64,000 nucleotides of DNA from CAZWCE01 sp964632505 (GTDB lineage Bacteria; Planctomycetota; Planctomycetia; Pirellulales; Thermoguttaceae): NCBI GenBank assembly GCA_964632505.1, contig CAZWCE010000017.1:1-64000 (forward strand), read 5' to 3'. The notes under the pieces are model-generated. The model worked only from the letters and a program-made list of their open reading frames with translations, did no database searches and was not told the origin of the DNA. This document shows, in pieces, positions 1 to 8,382 of the stretch (positions are counted from its first letter, which is position 1; the number at the start of each line of letters is the position of its first letter). The translations under genes and the position numbers were made by a program.

Positions 1-388
1 TGCACACCGTGTAGGTCCGCTCGCGGGTTTCCCAGACCGGCTTGCACACCGTGTAATTCACGGTTCGAGTACGATTTTCCCAGACCGGCTTGCACACCGT
101 GTATTTCACCTGTTTGGTGCAAGTCTCTGGAACGTACCTGGTGCAGTTGATCGTCTTGGGAACGCAGACTTTTTCATAACAGGTCTTGTAACAGGTGACC
201 TGTTCTTTCTCGAAGACCACCTTTTTCGCGGTCTTCATGACGGTGCAACACTGCCAGGTGTAGTCCGTACATGCCGGCTTGCAGGCGCGGTATGTCGTGG
301 CTCCACAGTAGGCAGCGTCGGACCGATTCGCCATGAATGCCGCAAGAAGCGCAACGGCAATCAATGGCACCCCCAACACTTTCTTCAT
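1..388 (-). CDS. YTV-repeat Cys-rich secreted protein (C-terminus cut by window edge)
   Basis: The gene reads leftward from ATG at 388 and runs off the window with at least 129 codons. An ideal AAGGAGG ribosome site lies just upstream. The N-terminus (MKKVLGVPLIAVALLAAF) is a signal peptide. The mature part is rich in Cys pairs and then enters repeats of the type YTVCKPVWENRTRT and YTVCKPVWETRERT, 14 to 16 residues long, with a third unit starting at the edge. This matches the YTV domain described in planctomycete cell-wall type proteins, thought to form a disulfide-linked protein wall. That role is known for the family; export and cross-linking here are inferred. How many repeats follow cannot be seen. 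Confidence 0.85.
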   Translation of the reverse strand, partial: MKKVLGVPLIAVALLAAFMANRSDAAYCGATTYRACKPACTDYTWQCCTVMKTAKKVVFEKEQVTCYKTCYEKVCVPKTINCTRYVPETCTKQVKYTVCKPVWENRTRTVNYTVCKPVWETRERTYTVC

Positions 389-431
389 TCCTTGCCTCCT
401 TCAACAACTCAACAACGGGTAAAGCCTGGTC

Positions 432-445
432 AGGCGAATTCGCCT
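432..445. promoter_or_regulatory. Perfect 14-bp palindrome, possible operator of the YTV gene
   Basis: AGGCGAATTCGCCT is a perfect inverted repeat centred about 50 bases upstream of the YTV protein start. The position fits a dimeric repressor or activator site, or a short 5' hairpin in the leader. No regulator can be named. Confidence 0.3.
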
Positions 446-1074
446 AATAACATGGCTACTGTTATATCATTACGGCAGGCCCGCGATCGCATGCCCTCTC
501 GACGAAAGTCGACGCAGAACACATATCCAGGCGCAGTTGCCTGTAATCCCTCGCTTTTCATATCGTCAAGCTGGAAAAGTGCCTTGAGATATTTTGAAGA
601 CGTTGCCCAAAATGGATATGGGATATATAACTAATGCATCGTCCTGTAGTGGGGTAGTCGGATAGAAAATATGGGTACAAGAGACACTTTTTTGAAAAAA
701 TAGATAGTTTGTGACGTCTAGAACGGATCGGCGCAATTCCATGATTTTCCCGATTATTCCCAGAAATTGAAGCCTTACGATAAAAACTATCATCTGCGCA
801 AAATTCAAGGAAGCATCGGAAGCCTCTCTTTCCAAAATATTTTTCGATTTTTGCCCTACTGGAAGCCGCAAGAATATAAGAAAGATAAGATAAGAATCAG
901 GGAGAAAACCGCTCCGGCGACATCGTCGCGTGAAGTAGCCCTCTCCGGTAATCGACCGTTCAATTATTGCCGATAAAAAGAGGCAGCCACCGAGAAAAAC
1001 GACTTTGAAAGAAAAATCTTCGCCCGGCAGCCGGAAAGATCCGCAAAAAGTCGCAGTTCGATGGAGAACTGGGG

Positions 1075-1102
1075 TTGCCGAGAAGAAGGGAAATGGTAAA
1101 GT
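1075..1102 (+). promoter_or_regulatory. Possible sigma70-type promoter of tRNA-Gln
   Basis: TTGCCG and TAAAGT are separated by 16 bases. Each matches four of six consensus positions. The predicted start is about 45 bases before the mature tRNA 5' end. Confidence 0.3.
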
Positions 1103-1153
1103 ATTGGTAGCGTTTCACAAGAGAACGCCTTCTGGCCCATTCTTCGGGCGCGA

Positions 1154-1225
1154 TACCCGGTGGTGTAATTGGCAACACAAGGGATTTTGGCTCCCTCGTT
1201 CCAGGTTCAAGTCCTGGCCGGGTAG
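1154..1225 (+). tRNA. tRNA-Gln (anticodon TTG)
   Basis: This 72-base cloverleaf has acceptor stem TACCCGG/CCGGGTA with discriminator G. The anticodon stem is AGGGA/TCCCT around a 7-base loop with anticodon TTG, which reads CAA. The T arm carries GGTTCAAGTCC. The 3' CCA is not encoded. A run of five T follows directly. It faces the cysteine desulfurase-like gene with 12 bases between them. Confidence 0.93.
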
Positions 1226-1237
1226 TTTTTCTCGAGG

Positions 1238-2383
1238 TCACCCTTCGTATTTCGTATCTTCCCAGGCGGCGACGAGCTTATCGACGGCCCGATCGACCTG
1301 CTCCTCGGTGGTGAAGCGACCGACACTCAATCGAATCACTCCCTGGGCCCGCTGGGCATTGAGCCCCAACGTGCGTATCGTGGGGGAGAGGTAGTTCGAG
1401 CCCGAAAACGAGGTCGCCATCGTCGAGAAACACATCTCCGGTAGTCGGCGTTGCATCTTCGCGGCGTTCACCTCCGGCAAGCAAACGGCCAGAGTGTTCG
1501 GCAGACGAAGCGTTCCTTTCCCCAGGACCCGCATCTCAGAGCCGACTTCCTCGGTCAGCTTTTTCTCGAGACGATTTCTCAGCGTCTGCATCCTTTCGAT
1601 GCCGACGTCCATGTACTTCTTCGACTGCGAAGCGGCCTGACCGATCGCGACGATGTTGCCGACATTCTCCATCCCCGAACGCAATCCCCCTTCGTTGCCC
1701 TTGCCGTGGATGATCGGCTGGATGGGCGTTCCCTGCCGGACGAAAAGCGCACCGATGCCCTTGGGAGCATAGAACTTATGTCCGGAGAGGGAAAGCAGAT
1801 CCACCTGACACTCCTCGACCTGCATGTGGATGCGCCCGACGGTCTGGCAGGCGTCGCTGTGGAAAAGAATCCCCTCGGAACGGCAAAGCGCCCCGATCGT
1901 TTCAATCGGTTGGAGCGTGCCGATCTCATGACTGGCCGCCGTCACACTGACCAGAAACGTGTCTTTTCGAAGAGCTTGCCCGATCGCCTCCGCGGAGACC
2001 ACTCCCTGACGGTTCGCTTCGACGATGGTCAGTTCGAAACCGAGGGTTTCCAGAAATCGCGCCGGTTCCAGAACGGCGGCGTGCTCTAGATTCGACACGA
2101 TCAGATGGCCGCCGGTGTTCAGACCGCGCGCCAACGCCGTGCCGATGATCGCCAGATTACAGCTCTCGGTCCCTCCCGAAGTGAAGACCACTTCTTCCCG
2201 TCGGCATCCGAGCAAGAGCGAGACCAGAAAACGCCCCTCTTCCATCACTTCGGCCGATGCCCGACCCAGGGCATGGAGACTCGAAGGGTCGCCGAAGTAC
2301 TCCGCGAGATAGGGCAAAATCGCTTCCTGCACTTCCGGAGCGATCGGGGTGGTGGCGTTGTAATCGAGATAGATCGTTCGCAT
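1238..2383 (-). CDS. Cysteine desulfurase-like PLP enzyme (NifS/IscS family) with Ser at the catalytic Cys position
   Basis: 381 residues, full length for class V aminotransferase-fold cysteine desulfurases, which move sulfur from cysteine to Fe-S clusters or tRNA. The start YLDYNATTPIAPEV, the cofactor loop SGGTESCNLAI and the PLP-lysine motif LSGHKFYAPKGIGALF are all present. The C-terminus GVIRLSVGRFTTEEQVDRAV aligns closely with IscS. Between them, the IscS active loop [20 protein letters not shown] aligns without gaps to MATSFSGSNYLSPTIRTLG, which puts Ser325 at the catalytic Cys. A Cys sits eight residues earlier (EMCFST), and I cannot exclude that it substitutes. The fold and PLP chemistry look intact; true desulfurase activity is uncertain. 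No iscU or iscA gene is adjacent. Confidence 0.85.
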   Translation of the reverse strand: MRTIYLDYNATTPIAPEVQEAILPYLAEYFGDPSSLHALGRASAEVMEEGRFLVSLLLGCRREEVVFTSGGTESCNLAIIGTALARGLNTGGHLIVSNLEHAAVLEPARFLETLGFELTIVEANRQGVVSAEAIGQALRKDTFLVSVTAASHEIGTLQPIETIGALCRSEGILFHSDACQTVGRIHMQVEECQVDLLSLSGHKFYAPKGIGALFVRQGTPIQPIIHGKGNEGGLRSGMENVGNIVAIGQAASQSKKYMDVGIERMQTLRNRLEKKLTEEVGSEMRVLGKGTLRLPNTLAVCLPEVNAAKMQRRLPEMCFSTMATSFSGSNYLSPTIRTLGLNAQRAQGVIRLSVGRFTTEEQVDRAVDKLVAAWEDTKYEG

Positions 2384-2646
2384 GAGTCGTATGGCCTTCT
2401 CGAGCGTCGCATCAGTTGTGAGCCCTGGGTTTGTACATAGCCTCCCGCCGGGCCGGTCTCCGACGGGGCGCCCTCGGGATAATTGATGGAAGCGACGCCC
2501 AAAAAAGAAGGTCGCCCCGAGCGATCGTGTGGATTCGCCGTGGCGACCTTCATGGAGTCCATCTGCACCGGGAAGAGGACGATCACGCCCTCACGCACCG
2601 ATGCACTCGTCTTTGATCCCGCGAGGGACGCGGTTTGCGACCACGC

Positions 2647-3048
2647 TTACTGTTGCTGTCCCTGCTGCAAACCGGGACGAACACGCTTCTGGACATCGAT
2701 CTCCAGGGCGCCGAACGTCGCCTCGTGACGCTGAACCGTCATCGAAAGGGCGTGCAGCATCCGCTTGGCGGTGTAGAAGTTCGTGATGATCCGCTGGGTG
2801 ACCGGAATCGGATTGGTCGGTACGCCGATCGGCTGCGGATTCAGACCGAAATCGATGATCAACTCTTCCGGCGTTCCCGTCACGCGGCAGAAATTGGCGT
2901 AGGTCGCCACGACGTGAGAGTCGTCGATCTGCACTTGGGCTCGGGGAGGAGTCGCCTGCTGCTGTTGTTGCGCTCCAGCGGCATCCGGCTTTTCGGTTTC
3001 TGCTTCGGGAGTGGGATTTTGTTCATTTTCTGGGGTGTCTTTTGCCAC
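2647..3048 (-). CDS. DUF3467 domain protein
   Basis: 133 residues, starting with GTG at 3048, which has AAAGGAG seven bases upstream. A disordered, Pro/Gln/Glu-rich N-terminus (about residues 1-40) with a run of five Gln precedes the conserved block VVATYANFCRVTGTPEELI. That block is followed by FGLNPQPIG and FYTAKRMLHALSMTVQRHE. This is the DUF3467 pattern as I recall it, common in planctomycetes and of unknown function. The protein ends in a Gln-rich tail. No signal peptide or membrane segment is seen, so it is probably cytoplasmic. Confidence 0.85.
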   Translation of the reverse strand: MAKDTPENEQNPTPEAETEKPDAAGAQQQQQATPPRAQVQIDDSHVVATYANFCRVTGTPEELIIDFGLNPQPIGVPTNPIPVTQRIITNFYTAKRMLHALSMTVQRHEATFGALEIDVQKRVRPGLQQGQQQ

Positions 3049-3574
3049 AAGAGGCTCCTTTCAAAAAAAGATTCTCGAAAACCCAACGAACAATCGTCAT
3101 CGGTCCGGTCTTCCGGTTCGCGCGGTCACAAGCGATCCGACGCATGCAGCCCCCCATGGGGCCTCGCCGCGAAGCGCTCTTCCATGCCGCGTCTCCGGGA
3201 AAACACGAACCCACATTCGTGGGCATTCCTAAAAATATCCTAACACCATTTCCGGCAGAGGCCGGCTTTTCGGAAAAAGAATTCCCGAAAAAGGCGTCAT
3301 ACTCGTTCATGGACTTGAGTGTCTCACACTATACCGAAAGAAAATTATTTCACAAGGTATGCGTGCGGAGAGATCGCAGAATAATACGACCTTCATACTC
3401 CAAAAACTGTTGCTTCATCGGGCATTCATGCTTTGCTAAGATATCATAGCACGCACGCATGCGCACCATTCATCATCCTAGAAGAATAGCGATTGATTCA
3501 AGAGAAGAGCCGAGGTTCCTCCTCCCGATAATCCTCACCCCCGACACAAAGCAACAGCAAAAAACGCAAGTCTT
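3049..3574. other. Intergenic region, nothing recognised
   Basis: 526 bases between DUF3467 and scpA, both leftward. It is AT-richer toward scpA. The short ORFs here have no family features, no convincing start sites and neighbour-like shadow composition. The promoter of the DUF3467 gene should lie at its left end, but I could not place one. Confidence 0.5.
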
Positions 3575-4375
3575 TCAGTGACACATCCTTTCGCCGTCTG
3601 CTCCGGCAGACGTTTGGGAACTGGTCGGCTCGATGTTCGAGAAATCGAGCGAACGACTGCCGGAACGGATCTCCAACTCGATTTCCCCGAAAAGGACCTT
3701 CTGGTAGACGAAAGCGTATTCGTGCCGCACCAGTTCCAGCGTGGCGAGAAAAACGCCGATGAGCGTCGATTTATGCTGTTCCGGCTGAAAAAGGGAACGG
3801 AACGACGCCTTTTCCTCGCGTTTCAGACGATGATAGATCCGCTGCATGTGCGTCGAGATGGGGGTGTCGTCATAACGGATCTGCTGCTGCGGTTCCGGGG
3901 TATTTTCTCGAATGATACGTCCGAAAGCACTGACCAAGTCCCAAAGCTCCACTTCCTCGATCGGCTCCTCCGCCAGATTCCGCTCCCGCTCGGGCAAATC
4001 GTTCGCGGCCCGGGGATACCGACGCTGCCACAGCCGGCCTCGTTCCTCCAAAATGCCCGCGGTATCGCAAAAACGCTTGTAGGCCAGGAGCTGTTGCACC
4101 AATTCCTGACGGGGGTCTTCCAGATCTTCCTCGATCTCCTCTTCATTCTCGGGAAGCACTTGCTGAGACTTGATTTCCACCAGCGTGCTGGCCATGGCGA
4201 GAAAATCCCCCGCCGCGTTCACGTCGATCTGCTCCAGCACCGAAACATAATCGAGAAACTGCTCGGTGATTCGCTGGATCGGAATCTCGAGAATCTCCAC
4301 CTCGTGCTTGCGCACCAGATAAAGCAAGAGATCCAGGGGACCGCGAAAGATCGGAAGATCCAGACGAAAGGGCAT
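3575..4375 (-). CDS. scpA: Segregation and condensation protein A
   Basis: 266 residues from ATG at 4375, with a GAAGGA ribosome site. ScpA is the kleisin that bridges SMC heads and works with ScpB in chromosome condensation. The N-terminal signature is clear: FRGPLDLLLYLVRKHEVEI, then FLDYVSVLEQIDVNAAGDFLAMASTLV. An acidic stretch (EEEIEEDLEDP) follows, as usual in the middle of kleisins. The C-terminal winged-helix part contains KSTLIGVFLATLELVRHEY, followed by FGEIEL. The tail after about residue 245 is Ser-rich and not conserved. It lies 49 bases downstream of the membrane-anchored gene on the same strand, so the two are probably cotranscribed. scpB is not in the window. Confidence 0.93.
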   Translation of the reverse strand: MPFRLDLPIFRGPLDLLLYLVRKHEVEILEIPIQRITEQFLDYVSVLEQIDVNAAGDFLAMASTLVEIKSQQVLPENEEEIEEDLEDPRQELVQQLLAYKRFCDTAGILEERGRLWQRRYPRAANDLPERERNLAEEPIEEVELWDLVSAFGRIIRENTPEPQQQIRYDDTPISTHMQRIYHRLKREEKASFRSLFQPEQHKSTLIGVFLATLELVRHEYAFVYQKVLFGEIELEIRSGSRSLDFSNIEPTSSQTSAGADGERMCH

Positions 4376-4424
4376 GTTGTTTCCTTCAAAAAGAGAGAAA
4401 TCGCCAACGCGGAAAGCGACGAGC

Positions 4425-5384
4425 TCATGTTTCCTTACCGCATGTTTGCCGGAGACTGAGCACCAGTTCCACCTCACCGGCGGGCCGCCCGACGCGGGAA
4501 GCGATCTCCGGAAGCGAAAAGCCGTAATCGGCGAGCATGTAGATGTGATCGCGCAGGTCGTTGCGTCGCGAAGGCGTTTCATGTCCTGAACGAAGCGGTC
4601 CGGAATGGGGCGCCGATGCCTCGCGAGAAAGTTGCTCCCCGGTGAACTCGGCCGAGGAAGAGTCCTCTTTTTCCGCGGCGAAGCCCTCCTCGGCGTGATC
4701 GACCGCCCCGGCAACCTCCTGGTCCTCTTTCGGGCGAGCCATCTCCACTTCCTCTCGAAGTGTCGAGGCCAATCGGTCGAATTCTCTCAGCTCTCTCGAA
4801 AAATCGAACTGCGGGAGTTCCGGCTTTCGTCGTTCGGGTGCCGAGGAATTCGATGGCTTCTCGTTTGCGTTCTCCGATCGGGGAGAGTCCTTCCCACCGG
4901 TTTCCTCCTCCGTTTCGGAAGTCGAAACGGACTGCAAGGAAGAGGTCACGCGAACGAAACGATCGATCGAATGGTCCAGCCGATCGGCCACTCGCTGCCC
5001 TTCCGCCAAGAGTGTCTGCAAGAGCGACATCTTCGAATCGATTTGCCCCGTCAGCTCTCGAGCCAAATCGTGCATGTCGATCTCCCATCGCGCGACCATG
5101 TCGTGGGTCTTACCCAACTGTTTGCGTGTCGCGGCCGTGGGGCCCTTCCCTGCAGCAGCTTTGCCCCCACTTCCCCGAGGTGGGGGATCCCGTCGAGCGG
5201 TGGTTTTCTCCGACGCATTCTTCCGCGTTTGCAGCAATCCGATCGACTCTTGTGATCGACGCTTCGATTCGTTGAAGTACTTCCACGAACGGAGCAGCAA
5301 GGTCCCGGTAACGATCATCAGGCCAAGCAGCAGCAGGACGGTGCCCGAGGTACTGCTCAATTCAAAGGCGAAAAAAGAATGCAC
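4425..5384 (-). CDS. Membrane-anchored protein with C-terminal HTH-like segment, unknown function
   Basis: 319 residues from GTG at 5384, preceded by GAGGT at good distance. One membrane helix lies near the N-terminus (VLLLLGLMIVTGTLLL). A basic, probably disordered stretch follows (about residues 40-85), then a coiled coil (about 95-145) and a long acidic low-complexity region. The last 40 residues contain MLADYGFSLPEIASRVGRPA, then GEVELVLSLR, which resembles the small helix-turn-helix found at the end of some single-pass proteins of the DUF6115 type. It precedes scpA on the same strand. A role linking membrane and nucleoid would be speculation. Confidence 0.65.
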   Translation of the reverse strand: MHSFFAFELSSTSGTVLLLLGLMIVTGTLLLRSWKYFNESKRRSQESIGLLQTRKNASEKTTARRDPPPRGSGGKAAAGKGPTAATRKQLGKTHDMVARWEIDMHDLARELTGQIDSKMSLLQTLLAEGQRVADRLDHSIDRFVRVTSSLQSVSTSETEEETGGKDSPRSENANEKPSNSSAPERRKPELPQFDFSRELREFDRLASTLREEVEMARPKEDQEVAGAVDHAEEGFAAEKEDSSSAEFTGEQLSREASAPHSGPLRSGHETPSRRNDLRDHIYMLADYGFSLPEIASRVGRPAGEVELVLSLRQTCGKET

Positions 5385-5436
5385 GTGTTACCTCATCTTA
5401 TGGTTTGCATGGGGAATGCTGCTTTTCCGGACGTTG

Positions 5437-6657
5437 CTAACGATCCTCGTCCTCCGACTGTTCCCGAAGTTCGTACGTCCGCTGAACCGCTTCGTACACG
5501 CTGCAAAGGGGCAATTTGTTGGCGATGGCGATCTCCTTGGCCGAATCGTATTCCGGCGAGAACCGAGTGGTACCGTCCGGGAGGACCGCGATCTTGCCGC
5601 GCACTTCGCCCCAGGGGGTGAAAACCGTTTCGTACTTCCGTTGCAAGACGGAGCGAAAAACCGGCCAGCGACGAATCCCCAGCGTGGTGGTCTCCGCGAA
5701 CAAAAGCTGTTCCACTTCGTCGAGGCTTTCTTCCTGGCAGAGGACCGTCAGCTTGGTGGCCGGACGATGTTTTTTCATCTGGATCGGCGTCGCATACACA
5801 TCCAGAACATTGAGCTTCCAGAGCAACTGGATGCAGTGGCCGATCAACTCGCCGCTCAAGTCGTCGATATTCGTTTCCACGACCCAGACCGAGGCGTCTT
5901 CCATCGGCGATTCCCCGGTCTGCAGATAGTCTTTCGCGCCGACCGCTTCGCCGACGAGCAACCGCAAGATGTTCGGCTGCTGCTCCAGATCGCGATCGCC
6001 TGCTCCATAGCCGATCCGTTCGATCTTCATCGGGGGAATCGGTCCGAATTCTCCGGCCAACTCGGCGACGATCGCCGCGCCGGTCGGAGTGGTCAACTCC
6101 TTGGGGATGTCCGAGGCGGCAATGGGGATCCCCCGCAGAAGTTCGGCGGTCGCGGGCGTGGGAACGCTGCATGTTCCATGGGCGATCTTGACGGTCCCGG
6201 TGCCGGTGGGAATCGGCGAGGAGAAAACCTGATCCACCCCCAGCAGATCCCATGCGACGGCGCTGCCGACCACATCGGCGATCGAGTCGGCCGCTCCCAC
6301 TTCATGAAAATGGACCTGGTCGATGCTCGTGCCGTGCACCTTCGCCTCGGCTTCGGCCAATCGGCGGAAGATGTTTCCGGCCAACGACTTCTGAGGATCG
6401 GTCAACCGGCTCTTCTCGATCAAATCGAGGATATCGGATAGATGCCGATGCTCGTGTTCCGGTTCGTAATGGACGTCGATCTTGGTCGCCCGGAACCCCT
6501 TCTTCTTGACTTCCCGCTGAGAGAGCGTCAGTCCGGGGACCTCCATCGAAGCCACCGCTTCACGGATCGCCTCCAGAGGCACGCCGCCGTCGACCAGCGC
6601 CCCGAGCGTCATGTCGCCGCTGATGCCCGAAATACAATCCAGATATGCAATTTTCAT
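5437..6657 (-). CDS. larC: LarC nickel-pincer cofactor chelatase
   Basis: 406 residues from ATG at 6657, with GAGGA upstream. LarC inserts nickel into the pyridinium-bisthiocarboxylate mononucleotide to finish the NPN cofactor of lactate racemase-type enzymes. Visible features are the N-terminal YLDCISGISGDMTLGALVDG, the His-rich segment EPEHEHRHLSDI, and FHEVGAADSIADVVGSA. The C-terminal part includes VVETNIDDLSGELIGH and then YATPIQMKKHRPATKLTVL. In some lactobacilli LarC needs a programmed frameshift; here both halves are in one continuous frame. larA, larB and larE are not nearby. Confidence 0.9.
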   Translation of the reverse strand: MKIAYLDCISGISGDMTLGALVDGGVPLEAIREAVASMEVPGLTLSQREVKKKGFRATKIDVHYEPEHEHRHLSDILDLIEKSRLTDPQKSLAGNIFRRLAEAEAKVHGTSIDQVHFHEVGAADSIADVVGSAVAWDLLGVDQVFSSPIPTGTGTVKIAHGTCSVPTPATAELLRGIPIAASDIPKELTTPTGAAIVAELAGEFGPIPPMKIERIGYGAGDRDLEQQPNILRLLVGEAVGAKDYLQTGESPMEDASVWVVETNIDDLSGELIGHCIQLLWKLNVLDVYATPIQMKKHRPATKLTVLCQEESLDEVEQLLFAETTTLGIRRWPVFRSVLQRKYETVFTPWGEVRGKIAVLPDGTTRFSPEYDSAKEIAIANKLPLCSVYEAVQRTYELREQSEDEDR

Positions 6658-6894
6658 CGTGTTCCTCGGTCGGTTCGTTCCAAGCGGTATCTCTTCAGGA
6701 GATCCTTCTCCGCCGACACTCAGCGGAAAAAGAGTATCCAAAAAATGTACCCGATGCGTCAAGAGAGAAACAGCCCCTTCCGGAAAGACACGATGAAATC
6801 GCGGTCCTGATCAGGAGGTTTTCGGCTTTCCGCCCCTCTTTTCGCCCATCCCCCTCCGGTGGACCGTTGGAAGAAAAGCGGTATACTGAGAAAT

Positions 6895-8382
6895 ATGATG
6901 AAACCATCTTCTCAGGAGTCTTCCTCTTCGACCGACACCTTTTCGTCCGAACCTCCTCCCCCTTCTTCCGAATCGGCTGAAGCGACATCGACCGAGGAGA
7001 CCGTGGAAAGCGGCCCGGCCGACGAGTATGTCTGGCCGTCGCACCCGGAAATACCGAAGTTGGAAACCGGCAATTTCCTACTCGTCACGCTGCAACAGAT
7101 CCTCCACCGGGTTGCCTGGATCTTCAAGACCGAGAGCGTCATCATGCCGGCGGTGCTCGACCAGGTCTCCGGTTCCGGAGTGGTCCGCGGCATCCTTCCG
7201 ATCTTCAACCGGTTCGGGCAAAGCGTGCCGCCGATCTTCTTCGCCTCGTTCCTCGCGCAAAGGCGCAAGAAGAAGTGGGCCCTGTTCAGCGTGATTCTCT
7301 TCCTCTCGATGCCGTTCGCGGTCCTCTCGGTCGGCTGGTTCTTGTTCTATTCGCCCTCGGGTTCCGAAAAAAGCCTGTTGATGACCGTTCTCTTCCTGGC
7401 GATGTACTGCGTGTTCTTCATCGCCCAGGGACTGTATTTGCTGTGCATGGGAACGATTCAGGGGAAGTTGATCCGCCCCAAACTCCGCGGACGATTGCTG
7501 CTTTCGGCCAATCTCTTCGGGGCGGTCCCCGCCTGCCTGCTGGCCTGGTATCTCTTGGGCGATTGGCTCCGACGCCCCGACAGCGGCTTCGGCCATATTT
7601 TCGGCTTCATCGCCTGCGGTTTCTTCATCTCCGCCCTGGTGGTCACCTTTTTGCGGGAACCGGCCGATTCCCCGAAGAAGGGACGCCAACCTCAATTCGG
7701 ATCGCTCGGGGAGTTGGTGAGCGTGATCCGAGAAGACAAGAACCTTTTGCAACTGATGTTCGCGGCGGCGACATTCGGGACGAACCTCATCATCTTTCCC
7801 CATTACCAGGCGTTTGCCCGGGAATCGTTCGGACTCTCCGGGATTCACCTCCTGCACTGGGTCATCATCCAGCAGATCGCCGTCGGTTTATTCAGCCTGT
7901 TGATCGGATTGACCGCCGATCGTTGGGGCAATCGCCTCACGCTGCAACTGGTCGTCTTCGGCTCCGCCACGGGTCCGGCTTTGGCGGCCGCGTTCTCCTG
8001 GCTCTCGCCCCAATTCGCCGCACCGCTCTTCTGGATCATCTTCGTCGCCCTGGGGATTGTTCCGATGGTCCTGAGGATTCTCACCAACTATACCCTCGAA
8101 ATCTGCGCCATCGCCGATCAGCCCCGTTATTTGAGCACCGTCAATCTTGCCTTGGCCTGCTCCTTCGTCCTGGCCCCGTTCGCCGGATGGCTGGTCGACG
8201 TGGTCGGCTTCCGCTTCGTTTTTTTGACGGTCATGGGCTTCAACATTCTCAGCGGAATGATCACCCTAAGGCTGATCGAGCCGCGTCACCACGACGCTTC
8301 CTCTTCCTCCTCTTCTTCCTCCGCCGCTTCCCGGAGCCGGGAGTCGATCACCCAGGCCAAACGTCCCAACAATCGGGCATAG
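6895..8382 (+). CDS. MFS transporter
   Basis: About 495 residues with around 12 hydrophobic helices, in the major facilitator superfamily layout. The substrate is unknown. The first 60 residues are a Ser/Glu-rich cytoplasmic tail without conservation. The helices begin near the segment RGILPIFNRFGQSVPPIFF, and a central charged loop (about residues 255-275, EPADSPKKGRQPQ) divides two halves. The start is unclear: two adjacent ATGs at 6895 and 6898 follow a TATACT sequence, and an in-frame ATG at 6859 would add 12 residues. The last 97 bases overlap the convergent zinc-ribbon gene, where the transporter reads eight Ser in a row. Confidence 0.8.
   Translation: MMKPSSQESSSSTDTFSSEPPPPSSESAEATSTEETVESGPADEYVWPSHPEIPKLETGNFLLVTLQQILHRVAWIFKTESVIMPAVLDQVSGSGVVRGILPIFNRFGQSVPPIFFASFLAQRRKKKWALFSVILFLSMPFAVLSVGWFLFYSPSGSEKSLLMTVLFLAMYCVFFIAQGLYLLCMGTIQGKLIRPKLRGRLLLSANLFGAVPACLLAWYLLGDWLRRPDSGFGHIFGFIACGFFISALVVTFLREPADSPKKGRQPQFGSLGELVSVIREDKNLLQLMFAAATFGTNLIIFPHYQAFARESFGLSGIHLLHWVIIQQIAVGLFSLLIGLTADRWGNRLTLQLVVFGSATGPALAAAFSWLSPQFAAPLFWIIFVALGIVPMVLRILTNYTLEICAIADQPRYLSTVNLALACSFVLAPFAGWLVDVVGFRFVFLTVMGFNILSGMITLRLIEPRHHDASSSSSSSSAASRSRESITQAKRPNNRA

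Larger units (their letters stand above)
389..1153. other. Long intergenic region between YTV gene and tRNA-Gln
   Basis: About 765 bases, clearly richer in A and T than the flanking genes, with no ORF that looks coding on either strand. It holds a perfect 14-base palindrome near the YTV gene (432-445) and a possible promoter for the tRNA (1075-1102). I see nothing else recognisable. Confidence 0.6.

Noticed and set aside
1005..1394. Rightward frame spanning tRNA-Gln and the desulfurase end
   Set aside because: It runs through a clear tRNA and antisense to a real gene; no protein features.
3023..3310. Leftward 95-codon frame overlapping the DUF3467 start
   Set aside because: Overlaps a real gene in another frame; no ribosome site or family features.
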